Positions 23,734 to 33,234 are shown, counted from the first letter of the stretch. The stretch: 60,046 bases of DNA from DAOUEX01 sp034430235 (GCA_964478075.1 CAYZGO010000021.1:1-60046); one strand, 5' to 3'. Program-made: numbers and translations. The notes: generated from the sequence alone by a model not told the origin.

Positions 23734-25377
23734 CTACGCCCGACGTTCTGATTCAGCCTGAGCCAACATGGCCGACCAGTCGGGCACTCTGGCCGGGCTG
23801 GGGGCGCTGTAGCCCTGGGCCCAAACGTCAGCATAGGCAGCGATCTCGGCGTGCCAGCGGGCATCATCCCAACCCAGCTCTGGCTGGACAATAGCGCGAA
23901 TGCGGTCCATAATGGGCATAGCGCCGTGGCGCAGCAGCAGACCGATGCGCACGCGCCGCAGCAGCAAGTCGTCCAGGTGGATGACCCCCTCATCGCGCGC
24001 TGCCCATCGGAGTTCAGCCCACAGCGAGTCGGTGCCAGGAATCTGTTCCAGTTCACCTGGCGCTGCCGCTGCAACCATAGCTGGAGCGTCGGCGGCATAG
24101 CGGCCCAGCAGACGGCGACGCGTGTCATCGTCCAGCGATTCAGCGTCGGGCAGGTTGGGCGCGACCGGGTCCAACATACGCGTGTTGCTGTCAACGGGTG
24201 GCAAATCGGGCAGCAGATGGCGCATTGCTTTCAGCGTGTCCAGTGTCATGAGCCGGAAGATAGTCAGCTTACCGCCGGTGACTGTCAGCAGGCCGTTCTC
24301 CTCCCACACTACGTGTGCTCGAGACTCCTTAGACGGGTCCTTTTTGCCGCTACCCACGATCGGCCGCACCCCGGCAAAGGTCGCCAGCACGTCCCCCACG
24401 CTGAGGTGCAGGGCCGGGAATTTGGAGTTGACAGCAGCCATCAGGTAGGCCACCTCATCTGGGCTGATCTGGGGCTCGTCGTCCAGCGGTTGGTAGTGAT
24501 CCAGGTCAGTAGTACCTACCAGAGTGATCCCCTCCCATGGCAAGACGAAGACGGGACGCTGGTCCAGGGGATGCACCAGCGTGACCGCCTGGGCCACCGG
24601 GAAGCGCCACGCCGGGAAGATGAGATGGCTTCCACGCGACGGGCGGATCCGCGCCTGGCCGCCCACCTGACTGCGCAGCCGGTCAGCCCAGGCACCGGTG
24701 GCATTGATCACCACCCGAGCACGGACCTCGGCCGTGCGGTCGGTCACCCGGTCCCGCAGGCAGATGCCGTTGACGCGCCCCTCGCCATCAAAAAGCAGGC
24801 CCTCAGCGGCAGCATAGTTCAGCGCCGTGCCGCCACCGCGCACTGCCTCACGGATGACCCGTAGCACCAGGCGGGCATCATCGGTCAGGGCGTCGCCGTA
24901 GCGGAAACCGCCCTTCAGCTTCTCACCGCCGATACGAGGCGCCAGCATCCGAAAGCCATCAGCGTCGTAGTAGCGGTGGCTCCACTTGAGCGCCAGCAGG
25001 TCATACACTGCCAGACCGACGCGGAAGAGCCACTCGCCCGGAGAGTCGCCTTCGTAAGTCGCTAGCAAAAAGCCTAGCGGGTCAACGAGCCCCGGGCCTT
25101 CTTTCAGCAGTCGCTCGCGCTCCCGCACCGAGTGAGACGTCACGCCAATCTGGCCTTGCTTCAAATAGCGCAGTCCCCCATGCACCAGCTTAGTCGAGCG
25201 GCTGGAGGTACCCCAGGCAAAGTCCTTTTTTTCCACCAGCAGTACGGCTAAACCCAGTCCAGCTGCCTCGCGCAGAATGCCCGCGCCAGTGATACCGCCA
25301 CCAACCACGATCACGTCCCAGGGCCTATCGAGCCGCGCCCAGATGTTGTCTCGCCACCCTTCTTGCCACATGATCAT
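23734..25377 (-). CDS. glpD: FAD-dependent glycerol-3-phosphate dehydrogenase
   Basis: 547 aa. It oxidises glycerol 3-phosphate to DHAP, passing electrons to quinone at the membrane. The FAD Rossmann motif is VIVVGGGITGAGILREAA (~22-39), followed by SSRSTKLVHGGLRYL (~58-72), INATGAWADRLR and LVGTTDLDHYQ, all diagnostic of GlpD/GlpA. The C-terminal helical domain (~400-547) is complete. Its start overlaps the stop of the AGPS-like gene by 4 bp, so the two are translationally coupled. The last codons are about 30 bp from REP-like cassette B. Confidence 0.93.
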   Translation of the reverse strand: MIMWQEGWRDNIWARLDRPWDVIVVGGGITGAGILREAAGLGLAVLLVEKKDFAWGTSSRSTKLVHGGLRYLKQGQIGVTSHSVRERERLLKEGPGLVDPLGFLLATYEGDSPGEWLFRVGLAVYDLLALKWSHRYYDADGFRMLAPRIGGEKLKGGFRYGDALTDDARLVLRVIREAVRGGGTALNYAAAEGLLFDGEGRVNGICLRDRVTDRTAEVRARVVINATGAWADRLRSQVGGQARIRPSRGSHLIFPAWRFPVAQAVTLVHPLDQRPVFVLPWEGITLVGTTDLDHYQPLDDEPQISPDEVAYLMAAVNSKFPALHLSVGDVLATFAGVRPIVGSGKKDPSKESRAHVVWEENGLLTVTGGKLTIFRLMTLDTLKAMRHLLPDLPPVDSNTRMLDPVAPNLPDAESLDDDTRRRLLGRYAADAPAMVAAAAPGELEQIPGTDSLWAELRWAARDEGVIHLDDLLLRRVRIGLLLRHGAMPIMDRIRAIVQPELGWDDARWHAEIAAYADVWAQGYSAPSPARVPDWSAMLAQAESERRA

Positions 25378-26999
25378 GCTCCGTGTGACGTATTGTCTGT
25401 TACGTCAATCAATTTCCCCGGATTCATCACGCCGCTCGGGTCAAACCGCCGGCACAAGTCCCGAAGCGTGGCCATGCCCAGGACCCCCTTCTCAGCAGGC
25501 AGGTAGGATAGATGGTCGGTACCGATGCCATGCTGATGGGTGATGGTCCCGCCTATGGCTACGATCGCTTGGCTGGCAGCGGTCTTCAGCACGTGCCAGC
25601 GCCGTAGCGTTTCGTCAGCGTCGCCATCGGCGGGGATGCGGTAGAGATACGTGGTGTAGATGCTGGACCCCCGCGGGTACATGTGGGACAGGTGAGTGAA
25701 TACCAGCACCCGTTCGCCCACGTCCTCCAGTCCGTGCCGCAGGGCCATCTCGATGTCATCAATCATAGCCGGGATGTTGCTCCACTGGGTGGCCGTTTCC
25801 AGGGTATCGAGGGCGTAGCCCGCTTCCCAGAGGCTGTTTCGCAGATAGGCGCTGCGGAAGCGGTTCTTGCGCCACTCGTGGCCAAAGGTGCGGCCAACGT
25901 GCACACCGCCGTGCTTCCGCACCAGGGCCAAAGCCTCCTCGCGGGCGAACCTGACCAGCGCTTCGGTGCCGGTGGCACCGAGGAGTAACATACAGCGCTG
26001 CGCGCCGATACCCCTCACTGCCATGAGCCGCTTGAGCAAACGGATCACCCGCTCGTGGCCAGCCATGGCGAGGGTCGTTTCAGTTTCCACAGCCGTGCTC
26101 AGACGCAGCATGGAAAGCGGCACGCGAGCCTGCACGATCTCGCGCACGGCCGCCCGGCCCTGTTCAAAGTTGGGGAAAAAGGCAGCACGGAACTCTTCAC
26201 ACTCTGGCAACGGCGTGACGCGCACCGTGGCTTCCGTGAGGATGCCCAGCCGCCCCTCGGAGCCAAGCACCGCTTCGCGCAGGTCCGGGCCGGCCGCCGA
26301 GGCGGGGAATAGCGGCAGGACCAACGTGCCCGCTGGGGATTCCATCCGTCCTCCAGCAAACAGCCTTTTAATGCGCCCATAGCCCAGCGATTGCTGGCCA
26401 ACGGATCGAGTGACAATCCAGCCGCCCAACGTAGAGAGGTCGAACGACTGGGGAAAGTGTCCCAACGTGAACCCACGGGCACGAAGCTGGGCTTCCAGGT
26501 CAGGCCCGAGGATACCTGCACCAAAAGCGGCCAGGTGGCTGACCTCGTCGAAGCGGCGCAAGCGGTTCAGGCGACTCAGGTCCACGGTCAGCACCGGGGC
26601 GTCGCTGGGCAGGACATTGACGTGCCCCACCACGCTGGTGCCGCCGCCATAGGGAATCAGCCGCGCACCGACGCTGGTCGCATAGTCAATCAACCCTCGC
26701 ACCTGCGCATCGGTACTGGGATAGGCCACCCCATCAGGAAAAGCTGGAATGCGCCCGCTCCGCATGGCGATCCAGTCGGGCAGGCTCTGGCCACGGGCGT
26801 GGCGGACGCGCTGAGCCAGGTCAGTGTCCACCAGCGAGTGGGGAGGCAGGCGCGATTCGGGCACCGAGGCCACTACTTCGTCCAGAGTGGCGTCGTGGGG
26901 TGGCGTGGCTGAGCCAACGGCCTCTTCCAGAAAGAGCGCTGCCGCATCTGACAAGGGATAGGTGACGGTATCGTCACCCCATCCGTTCCAACGTCTCAT
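25374..26999 (-). CDS. AGPS-like FAD-binding oxidase (VAO/PCMH fold)
   Basis: 541 aa from ATG 26999, chosen because GGAGGAGG lies upstream; a longer frame starts at 27044. The FAD-binding PP-loop is visible as RLIPYGGGTSVVGHV (~120-134). LGHFPQSFDLSTLGGWI and GSEGRLGILTEATVRVTPLP follow, as in alkyldihydroxyacetonephosphate synthases. The C-terminal GGTITHQHGIGTDH and FDPSGVMNPGKL close the cap/FAD domain. Known AGPS exchanges the acyl chain of acyl-DHAP for an alkyl chain. The 4-bp overlap with glpD, which makes DHAP, fits a DHAP-linked role, but many bacterial members are of unknown activity and could be glycolate- or lactate-type oxidases. Confidence 0.8.
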   Translation of the reverse strand: MRRWNGWGDDTVTYPLSDAAALFLEEAVGSATPPHDATLDEVVASVPESRLPPHSLVDTDLAQRVRHARGQSLPDWIAMRSGRIPAFPDGVAYPSTDAQVRGLIDYATSVGARLIPYGGGTSVVGHVNVLPSDAPVLTVDLSRLNRLRRFDEVSHLAAFGAGILGPDLEAQLRARGFTLGHFPQSFDLSTLGGWIVTRSVGQQSLGYGRIKRLFAGGRMESPAGTLVLPLFPASAAGPDLREAVLGSEGRLGILTEATVRVTPLPECEEFRAAFFPNFEQGRAAVREIVQARVPLSMLRLSTAVETETTLAMAGHERVIRLLKRLMAVRGIGAQRCMLLLGATGTEALVRFAREEALALVRKHGGVHVGRTFGHEWRKNRFRSAYLRNSLWEAGYALDTLETATQWSNIPAMIDDIEMALRHGLEDVGERVLVFTHLSHMYPRGSSIYTTYLYRIPADGDADETLRRWHVLKTAASQAIVAIGGTITHQHGIGTDHLSYLPAEKGVLGMATLRDLCRRFDPSGVMNPGKLIDVTDNTSHGA

Positions 27000-27508
27000 T
27001 TGGGCCTCCTCCATCTGTGGTCTGGGCTTGCTGCCATAGGGCAATGCTTTCTAGCAGTAAGTAGGTCCAGGGCATACTCAGATAATACACAATAGCGGTG
27101 CATAAGGCAATTCGATGTCCGTACTCTTGAGGGCAAGCGGCAGAAGAAGGTGACAGTGCCTCAGCACCGGAGTTGGCGTCTTTGCTCCCGCACCTAACAC
27201 GACGCGGCTCGGTGTAATTCCGAATGCCGACGACGAGAACCATGCCATACCGAGGGACACGTGGGACGAGTTGCTCAGCCGCGGGGAGGGACTAGTAGTG
27301 CAGCAACCACCTGCTAATGGAGGCTTTTGCGCCAGTGTTGAATGTGCGCTGGGTTCACGAGCTTGTGTGCCACGTGGGGGTTACAGCAACTCAAGGGCGT
27401 AGTCATACGACACAAACCGACCGATCGCGTCGCGCTGTGACGCCCGCACCTCCTGTCCTTGGGTCAGGGCCAACCCGTTGTCCGAGGGCAGCATGGACAT
27501 CAGGCGCG
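27000..27508. other. Intergenic region with the AGPS-like/glpD promoter
   Basis: Between the minus-strand kinase gene (stop 27509) and the AGPS-like gene. Apart from the promoter at 27082-27110 no gene is supported. A plus-strand open stretch (27154-27399, with DTWDELLSRGEGLVVQQP) has no start codon and I do not call it. Confidence 0.5.
27082..27110 (-). promoter_or_regulatory. Promoter of the AGPS-like/glpD pair
   Basis: On the minus strand TTGCCT (27110-27105), a 17-nt spacer and TATTAT (27087-27082). The transcript would begin about 77 nt upstream of ATG 26999. Confidence 0.7.
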
Positions 27509-29290
27509 TCAGATGGAGTTGCCGTTGTCAACCTTTGCCAGCTCGACGAAAAAGGTTGTGCCGTGCCCGAGTTCACTCTCGGCCCAGATGCGCCCACCAT
27601 GTTCCTGGACAATCTCACGGCAAACAGACAGGCCCAGCCCGGTGCCCATGCCCAGCGGTTTGGTGGTAAAAAAGGGCTCAAAGATGTGTGCCATGATCTT
27701 CTCGTCAATGCCAGGGCCATCGTCAGTGAAGGCAATGCGGATGGTATCCCTTCCCACAGCGCGTGTCGTGATAGCTAAGCTGCCACGCCGATGCGCTTCA
27801 AACATGGCCTGATCAGCGTTGTTGATAACGTTCACAAAAACTTGCTGTATCTGATGGGGATTGACGACCGTCCAGGGGAGGTCGCTGGCCAAATCCAGCA
27901 CCAGCTCAACCTCGTGTACACGCAGTTGGGAGTCCATCAACTCGAGCGTCTCGTGGACGAGCTGATTGATGGAAACGTACGTACGCTCTTTGCCGTGCGG
28001 GCGAGCAAACTTGAGCACATTATGTACGAGGCGCGCGCTGCGTTCGGCCTGCTTTTCGATCATTGCCAGATCCTGTCGGGTGCGCTTGCCAACTTTGTCA
28101 TCGCCCTGGACAAGTTCGGACAGGGCCAGGATCACGGTGAGGGGGTTGTTCAATTCATGAGCCATGCCTGAGACTAGTTCGCCCAGCGAAGCGAGCCTGG
28201 CAGCCTGCCTCAACTGCGCCTGCGCCTTATTGAATTCGGCGAGGTCCCGCACGATGCCTATGTGGCCGACGACGGCCCCAGTTTGATCCCGTAGAGGCAC
28301 AAAGGTAACAAGCGCGGGGAAACAAGTGCCATCCTTCTTTTTGAACGTCACCTCGGCGGATGCCGGCTCCCGTTGCCTGGCCGATTCCTGGAAGGTGCTC
28401 TCAGGCCTCTCCGCCTCTTCCTCCCGCCCGTAGGGGAACGGAACGCCCTGTCCGAGCAGCTCCCGGCGGGCGAATCCGGTCATCTCACAGAATGCCCGAT
28501 TCACTGCTACCTGCTGGCCACGCTTGTCAACGACGAACAGGCCATCCGACGTAGAGTCTGCAAGTCCCTTGCGACGGACAGCTTCCGCCCCGGCCCTGGC
28601 CTTCCCACTGCTTTCATGCTGGCTTTGCGGCTGCTGACAGGCCTGTGGCGGTTCCGTGCAGCGCTGGGCGCTGTAGACCGCTGCTTCCAACAGGCTTATC
28701 TGTTGTCTGCCCTGCTCCAAAGTCTGTATTACCTCCAGGGCTACCGCTGCTTGATTGGCAATGAAGGACAGGACACACACCTGATCGTCACTGAAACGAC
28801 GCGGAGATCTGCCGTAAACGACCAGCACCCCGATGGCTTGCCCGTCGACCAGCATCGGCACGGCCATACCTGAGCGCAGGCCGAACTCGAGGGCTAGGGG
28901 GGACATGTGCAAATGCTTCTCTGTCTGGCAGTCGCTGAGCAAGGCTGGCCCTTTGGTCGAGACGGCGCACCCAGAGAGCGAGGTATGTCCCGCATCCAGC
29001 ACACGCTCCACCCACTGCTCTGCCAATCCCCAACCAGCGCGAACGACCAGATTACCGTTGGTCTGCTGGTTGAGAGCTGCAGCGCACGAGTTGACCTGCA
29101 ACAAGCGCCCCGCTTCCCGCGCGCCGAGTTCCAGAACCTGCTGAACATCCGCAGCGGCCAGTAATTGGCTGGAAAGGCGTAGCAGAGGTTCCAATTCCAC
29201 CTTTGGTGATAGAAGCGAAGGCCTGGGTTGCGACCCTACGTATGATTTGGCAACAGGCTGCCTGGTGCTCACGATTCCTACTTCCGCCAC
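27509..29290 (-). CDS. Orphan sensor histidine kinase (GAF-PAS-HisKA-HATPase)
   Basis: 593 aa, no membrane segments. Domains: GAF (~30-190, LGAREAGRLLQVNSCAAAL to FIANQAAVALEV), PAS with PAC (~240-360, LADSTSDGLFVVDKRG and GHIGIVRDLAEF), HisKA with phospho-His in GMAHELNNPLTVI (~385), and HATPase_c with N-box NVINNADQAM, FTDDGPGIDE and GMGTGLGLSVCREIV. It autophosphorylates on His and passes phosphate to a response regulator; none is encoded nearby. The start is GTG 29290, or possibly GTG 29272, which has a better-spaced TAGGA. The signal is unknown. Confidence 0.9.
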   Translation of the reverse strand: MAEVGIVSTRQPVAKSYVGSQPRPSLLSPKVELEPLLRLSSQLLAAADVQQVLELGAREAGRLLQVNSCAAALNQQTNGNLVVRAGWGLAEQWVERVLDAGHTSLSGCAVSTKGPALLSDCQTEKHLHMSPLALEFGLRSGMAVPMLVDGQAIGVLVVYGRSPRRFSDDQVCVLSFIANQAAVALEVIQTLEQGRQQISLLEAAVYSAQRCTEPPQACQQPQSQHESSGKARAGAEAVRRKGLADSTSDGLFVVDKRGQQVAVNRAFCEMTGFARRELLGQGVPFPYGREEEAERPESTFQESARQREPASAEVTFKKKDGTCFPALVTFVPLRDQTGAVVGHIGIVRDLAEFNKAQAQLRQAARLASLGELVSGMAHELNNPLTVILALSELVQGDDKVGKRTRQDLAMIEKQAERSARLVHNVLKFARPHGKERTYVSINQLVHETLELMDSQLRVHEVELVLDLASDLPWTVVNPHQIQQVFVNVINNADQAMFEAHRRGSLAITTRAVGRDTIRIAFTDDGPGIDEKIMAHIFEPFFTTKPLGMGTGLGLSVCREIVQEHGGRIWAESELGHGTTFFVELAKVDNGNSI

Positions 29291-29465
29291 TGGATAACTG
29301 CTGCGTCTCCGAAATCCTCCCCACTCAATACAGTAGACGAGCCTGGAGGTGGAAAGTTGCGCCCTGCCAAGATGTCGTAGCTCGGAATTAACCGTATGTT
29401 AACCCTTTTGTAATCATACTGCGACACGAGGGGACTGGACCAAGTGCGGCTCTATGCTGCAGGAG

Positions 29466-30104
29466 TCAAACAGATGACATTGCCTTCGCAAATTCGGCCA
29501 CAGCCTGCTCCGAGAGTGCATCGTGACCCATTGCCACCAGGACAGGCAAGGGTATGGTCAGATGATGAGCACCAGCCAACAGCGTTGCCACCGCTTCCTC
29601 TGGCGATTTGATGCTGGCCGCCAATACCGCTGTACTACGCCCCACAGCCTCACACACCTGCACCAACTCCCTCACGAACGCTGGGCCATTGCCGCGTAGG
29701 CGCGTGGTACGATTCACGTAAGGCAGCAGATACTGAGCTCCTGCCTCACACGCCAGGTAGGCCTGGGCCGCATTGAACAGAGCAGTCACGGCCACGGGTG
29801 CTACGACAGAGAAATGTGCAACAAGGGTCATGTTCTCCGTGGAAGCTGGGATTTTGAGCCCAATTTGGCTAGGTCGCAGAGCCAGCATCCGTTCTCCCTC
29901 AGCTTTGCGCTCCGAAACTGTCGGCTCTGTGAGCTGATAGAACACCGTTCCAGGGCAGATATCGCACAGTTCCACAATGACTTGACTCGCCGGCCCCTTC
30001 ACCTTCGCTAGCAGTGCCGGGTTCGTAGTAATACCTTTGACGAAACCCAGACTCACTGCCTGACGCGATTCTGCAGGTACCGCCGAATCCAGATAGATTG
30101 CCAT
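29466..30104 (-). CDS. Transaldolase-family protein (fructose-6-phosphate aldolase-like)
   Basis: 212 aa from ATG 30104, which follows GGAGGTGGAA; an in-frame ATG at 30131 lacks this. Short length and lack of the classical transaldolase N-terminal helices fit the TalC/FSA subfamily. Motifs are LDSAVPAESRQA, KGITTNPALLAK (~22-33), the Schiff-base Lys in IGLKIPAS (~84) and AAQAYLACEAGAQYLLPYVNR. FSA-type members cleave fructose 6-phosphate to dihydroxyacetone and glyceraldehyde 3-phosphate; others are transaldolases. The two cannot be separated here. Confidence 0.85.
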   Translation of the reverse strand: MAIYLDSAVPAESRQAVSLGFVKGITTNPALLAKVKGPASQVIVELCDICPGTVFYQLTEPTVSERKAEGERMLALRPSQIGLKIPASTENMTLVAHFSVVAPVAVTALFNAAQAYLACEAGAQYLLPYVNRTTRLRGNGPAFVRELVQVCEAVGRSTAVLAASIKSPEEAVATLLAGAHHLTIPLPVLVAMGHDALSEQAVAEFAKAMSSV

Positions 30105-30225
30105 TTCCACCTCCAATACTTGTGCACGCATCTCCTCAAGGTTGCATGTTTTTCAGTCTTTACTACGGGGATACGCAGCACGCGCAGATACCCAGAAAAG
30201 ACTGTCTCCGCGGTGAAACCCCTTC

Positions 30226-31317
30226 TTAGTGGCTTTTCAGGCCATGCCCGGTCAAGGGCAGCACTGTCAGTTCCTGTGGTGTAATCAGCTTGCGCAACTG
30301 CGGCACAGCGGCCAAGGACACGGCTGCAGTTGGCTCAACGTACAGGCCATGGCTCGCCAAAGCCTTTCGTGCAGCCAGGATCTCGGTGTCATTTACAGCA
30401 AACACGGCCCCACCTGTCTCACGCACGGCTTTCAATACGTACCACCCCCAGGCCGGACGACTGATGGTGATGCCCTCCGCTACCGTATCGCCAGGCAATA
30501 CTTCTTCCGTATTGTCCCATCCACTCTGCCAGGCCCGCAGCACTGGGGCACACGCTCGGGATTGCACAACAAAGAATCGCGGTAGACGGTCTAGCACTCC
30601 TGCTGCCCGCAGACGTTTCATCGCCAGGTATGTGGAAGCCACAAATGAGCCGTGCCCCACGGGGAAGAGCAGGTTATCCGGCATACGCCAGCTCAACTGC
30701 TCCAGCAGTTCATAGCCAAAAGTCGCCATGCCTTCCAACATCAAGGGGTTGTGGGCGTGACTGGCATAGTAAGCACCAGCCATTACAGCCTCCTGCGCAG
30801 CTTGCGTCGCCCTTTGACGCGGGCCGTCAACTGCAATCAACTCCGCGCCATAAGCCTCAATCTGAAGGCGCTTGGCAGCAGAAGTGTGCGCGGGTGCAAA
30901 AATGCGCACGCGGAACCCCGCCCTTGCGCCATAGGCTGCCAATGATGCTCCTGCATTGCCCGAAGAGTCATCCAGCACATCGTTGATACCCCACGAACGC
31001 AGGAAGCTAATTAGGACCGATACGCCCCGATCTTTGAAGGAACCCGTGGGGGCCATGAACTCTAGCTTGAACCCGAGGCGCAGGCCGTCCCATTGCTCAA
31101 TCAGCAGCGGCGTCCCACCTTCGCCCAAGGTCACCGGATTCCCCTCAAAAGGGGGCAACAGTTCCCTGTAGCGCCACAGCCCTTGCTCGTGTAGGTGGAC
31201 AGCCTCACGCCGAAACCCTGGTCCGCCTTCGAGGATGAACGGCCGGCCACAGACGCAGCGCCAGCGCCTGGTTTGCAATGCCTCTACGTGACCACAGTGG
31301 GCACAAAGAAAGTTCAT
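30226..31317 (-). CDS. Threonine-synthase-like PLP enzyme with N-terminal zinc ribbon
   Basis: 363 aa. The first 35 residues hold CAHCGHVE and WRCVCGRPF, a zinc-ribbon lead-in seen in archaeal/bacterial threonine synthases of the short type. PLP-binding Lys is in APTGSFKDRGVSV (~90-102), with the Asn/Gly-rich DSSGNAGASLAAYGARAG and the phosphate-binding-type FPVGHGSFVAS. The enzyme class makes threonine from O-phosphohomoserine, but cysteate- or diaminopropionate-type paralogs exist. GGAGGTCGT precedes ATG 31317. Confidence 0.85.
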   Translation of the reverse strand: MNFLCAHCGHVEALQTRRWRCVCGRPFILEGGPGFRREAVHLHEQGLWRYRELLPPFEGNPVTLGEGGTPLLIEQWDGLRLGFKLEFMAPTGSFKDRGVSVLISFLRSWGINDVLDDSSGNAGASLAAYGARAGFRVRIFAPAHTSAAKRLQIEAYGAELIAVDGPRQRATQAAQEAVMAGAYYASHAHNPLMLEGMATFGYELLEQLSWRMPDNLLFPVGHGSFVASTYLAMKRLRAAGVLDRLPRFFVVQSRACAPVLRAWQSGWDNTEEVLPGDTVAEGITISRPAWGWYVLKAVRETGGAVFAVNDTEILAARKALASHGLYVEPTAAVSLAAVPQLRKLITPQELTVLPLTGHGLKSH

Positions 31318-31714
31318 ACGACCTCCACACTTGCCAGCACGAACGCTGCCGCTCTTGGAGAACTATGTCATCACACAGCACAGCAGAGACAATAGAGGCA
31401 TGACGCTGCACTTCAGTCATAGTGCATTCAGCTGCCGCCGCAACCCCTAATGCGCAACATCTGCGTGGCTCGACACCCTGCAGTACCTGGCGGATGCAGT
31501 CCTTGATCGCGTCATGACCTTCTGACTTGGCGACCTGCCTCTGTGGGAACACAAACCAAGTATACTGGCATCTAGTAGCCAGGACAAACTCGCCTGGCCG
31601 TGTCAAGTTGTAGAGACGTAGCATGCGAAGTCTCACCGATATGGTGAGGCTACGTCTCTACAACCGTCGCACGAACCGCGCAGAAACTGGGATCCACCCT
31701 CGCTTGGCGCCCAA
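31318..31714. other. Intergenic region with an inverted repeat; no gene seen
   Basis: Between the divergent threonine-synthase-like gene and the dockerin/glycosidase gene. It contains the inverted repeat at 31607-31664 (listed separately). No open frame with coding character. Confidence 0.5.
31607..31664. repeat. GTAGAGACGTAGC inverted-repeat element, copy 1
   Basis: GTTGTAGAGACGTAGC (31607-31622) and its perfect complement GCTACGTCTCTACAAC (31649-31664) flank an inner CTCACC/GGTGAG stem (31632-31637 and 31643-31648) and a 9-nt asymmetric bulge on the left side. The second copy, in opposite orientation, is at 57311-57361. Confidence 0.85.
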
Positions 31715-31743
31715 TTGCCATTGTGACATATATAGTGTATAAT
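31715..31743 (+). promoter_or_regulatory. Promoter of the glycosidase/dockerin gene
   Basis: TTGCCA at 31715-31720, a 17-nt spacer and a perfect TATAAT at 31738-31743. The predicted start (~31750) coincides with an in-frame ATG at 31750; the ATG at 31780, with AAAGG at 31767-31771, is preferred. Confidence 0.75.
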
Positions 31744-31779
31744 AGGTTTATGAAGCCAGGGCATCGAAAGGCTTTGCGG

Positions 31780-33234
31780 ATGCGGCATGTGCTGTGGTTC
31801 TTGCTCACGCTTCTGATGTTGTGCCCAAGTTGTGCGCTGCCAGCCTACAGTGAGAACTCACACGTAGAGTATGGCGCGAACGTCAGCGCTGACCTTGGCA
31901 TCCGCAGGACCGCCGAGATGGGTTTCGACTGGATCAGAATCTACTACCCAGAACAGGTGATCCAAGCCGAGCAATACGGCTTGAGAGTTCTTCTTCTGCT
32001 CGGATGGGAATCTCCGCTCACAGACCTGGATACCTGGGGCGATCACGTCTATGAAATCGTCAGCCGCTATCGTGGTCGCATCGCTGCCTACCAGATCTGC
32101 AACGAGCCCAACTTGGCTGAAATGTGGCATAAGCCTCAGCACGCCGACCCGGCTGAGTACGTGGCCTTTCTGCGTGAGGCTTACGGGCGGGCTAAGNNNN
32201 NNNNNNTGGCTGTGAACGGCGGCTGTGGCTCATTGGCAATGGATGACGTGGAGTTCATCCGCGGCATGTATGCCGCAGGGGCCAAGCCCTATTTCGACGT
32301 GCTGGCCTCTCACCCATACGGGTTCGCCTACGCGCCGGAGGATGCTTCCAGCAACCCAGTGCACTGCTTCCGCCGTGTGGAGCAAGAGCGCGCGATCATG
32401 GTGCAGTACGGAGACGCTGCCAAGCCCGTCTGGCTCACTGAATTCGGATGGATAATTGACCCAGGCGAAGAGTGCCATTACTATGATGGCTGGCCTGGCC
32501 GTTGGTGGCAGCGCGTCCCGGCACAGACACAGGCCGACTTCTTGTTGCGGGCCTACCGCTATGCGCGTACGAATTGGCCATGGATGGGCGTCATGTTTGT
32601 ATGGAACATGGACTATAGCACTCTTCCCTGGAACGACTATTGCGATCAGAAAAGCTGGTTTGCTATCTTGAACCATAATGGCTCACCGCGTCCCGCCTAT
32701 TCGGAACTGGCGCGCATGGCCCAGGAGCAGGCCACACCTACCGCTACCGCCACGTGCACGCCTATGCAGACTACACCAACGCCTACGGCCTCTGCTACAC
32801 CAGAGGTCGGCACCAGTGTGGGCCTTGTTGATGGCCGTATCCTGCTGCAAGGACGGGACAATCATTGGGGTACACTTGTCTCTATCAGTGGACATAGTGC
32901 CACGGCCAGCGAGGACGGCAGCTTTTGCATCGAGAGAGTACCGGTGGGGAGACACGAGCTGCTCGCACAGATGCCTGGCTACCTTCAGTACAGGCACCCT
33001 GACCTGACAGTTCACGAGGATATGAGAGTCACATTGCCAGATATTCTGCTACACGCTGGCGATATCAACGGCGACGATACGATTGACCTTTTCGACTTGA
33101 TAGCTGTTTCTGCTAGCTATGGCATGCATGTGCCTGGCGGCACTCCGGAGGATGTGAATGGGGATGGAGTGGTGGACCTTCTCGACATAGTTCTGGTGAG
33201 CATTAACTATGGGAGAAGTCAAGCCCATACATAG
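31780..33234 (+). CDS. Exported clan GH-A glycoside hydrolase with carboxypeptidase-like and dockerin domains
   Basis: About 484 aa, including a 10-N gap (32197-32206); the frame is kept on both sides. Signal peptide/lipobox-like HVLWFLLTLLMLCPSCALP. The catalytic (beta/alpha)8 domain (~30-325) shows the acid/base Glu in QICNEPNLAEMW and a candidate nucleophile Glu in PVWLTEFGWIID, the clan GH-A layout (GH5/GH39-like). After a Thr/Pro linker comes a carboxypeptidase-regulatory-like domain (VGLVDGRILLQGRDNHWG, ~350-420), then a type I dockerin with two calcium repeats, DINGDDTIDLFDLI and DVNGDGVVDLLDIVL. The substrate is unknown. It is followed 21 bp later by a second dockerin protein. Confidence 0.85.
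   Translation: MRHVLWFLLTLLMLCPSCALPAYSENSHVEYGANVSADLGIRRTAEMGFDWIRIYYPEQVIQAEQYGLRVLLLLGWESPLTDLDTWGDHVYEIVSRYRGRIAAYQICNEPNLAEMWHKPQHADPAEYVAFLREAYGRAKXXXXAVNGGCGSLAMDDVEFIRGMYAAGAKPYFDVLASHPYGFAYAPEDASSNPVHCFRRVEQERAIMVQYGDAAKPVWLTEFGWIIDPGEECHYYDGWPGRWWQRVPAQTQADFLLRAYRYARTNWPWMGVMFVWNMDYSTLPWNDYCDQKSWFAILNHNGSPRPAYSELARMAQEQATPTATATCTPMQTTPTPTASATPEVGTSVGLVDGRILLQGRDNHWGTLVSISGHSATASEDGSFCIERVPVGRHELLAQMPGYLQYRHPDLTVHEDMRVTLPDILLHAGDINGDDTIDLFDLIAVSASYGMHVPGGTPEDVNGDGVVDLLDIVLVSINYGRSQAHT
32197..32206. other. Assembly gap (10 N)
   Basis: Ten undetermined bases inside the glycoside-hydrolase gene, just before AVNGGCGS. The frame is consistent on both sides with ten bases, but related enzymes tend to have a few more residues here, so the true size may differ by a multiple of three. 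Confidence 0.98.

Noticed and set aside
23851..24864. Plus-strand open frame of 337 codons opposite glpD
   Set aside because: Antisense shadow of a conserved gene in high-GC DNA.
27154..27399. Small plus-strand gene with DTWDELLSRGEGLVVQQP
   Set aside because: No start codon or ribosome site, and no family recognised.
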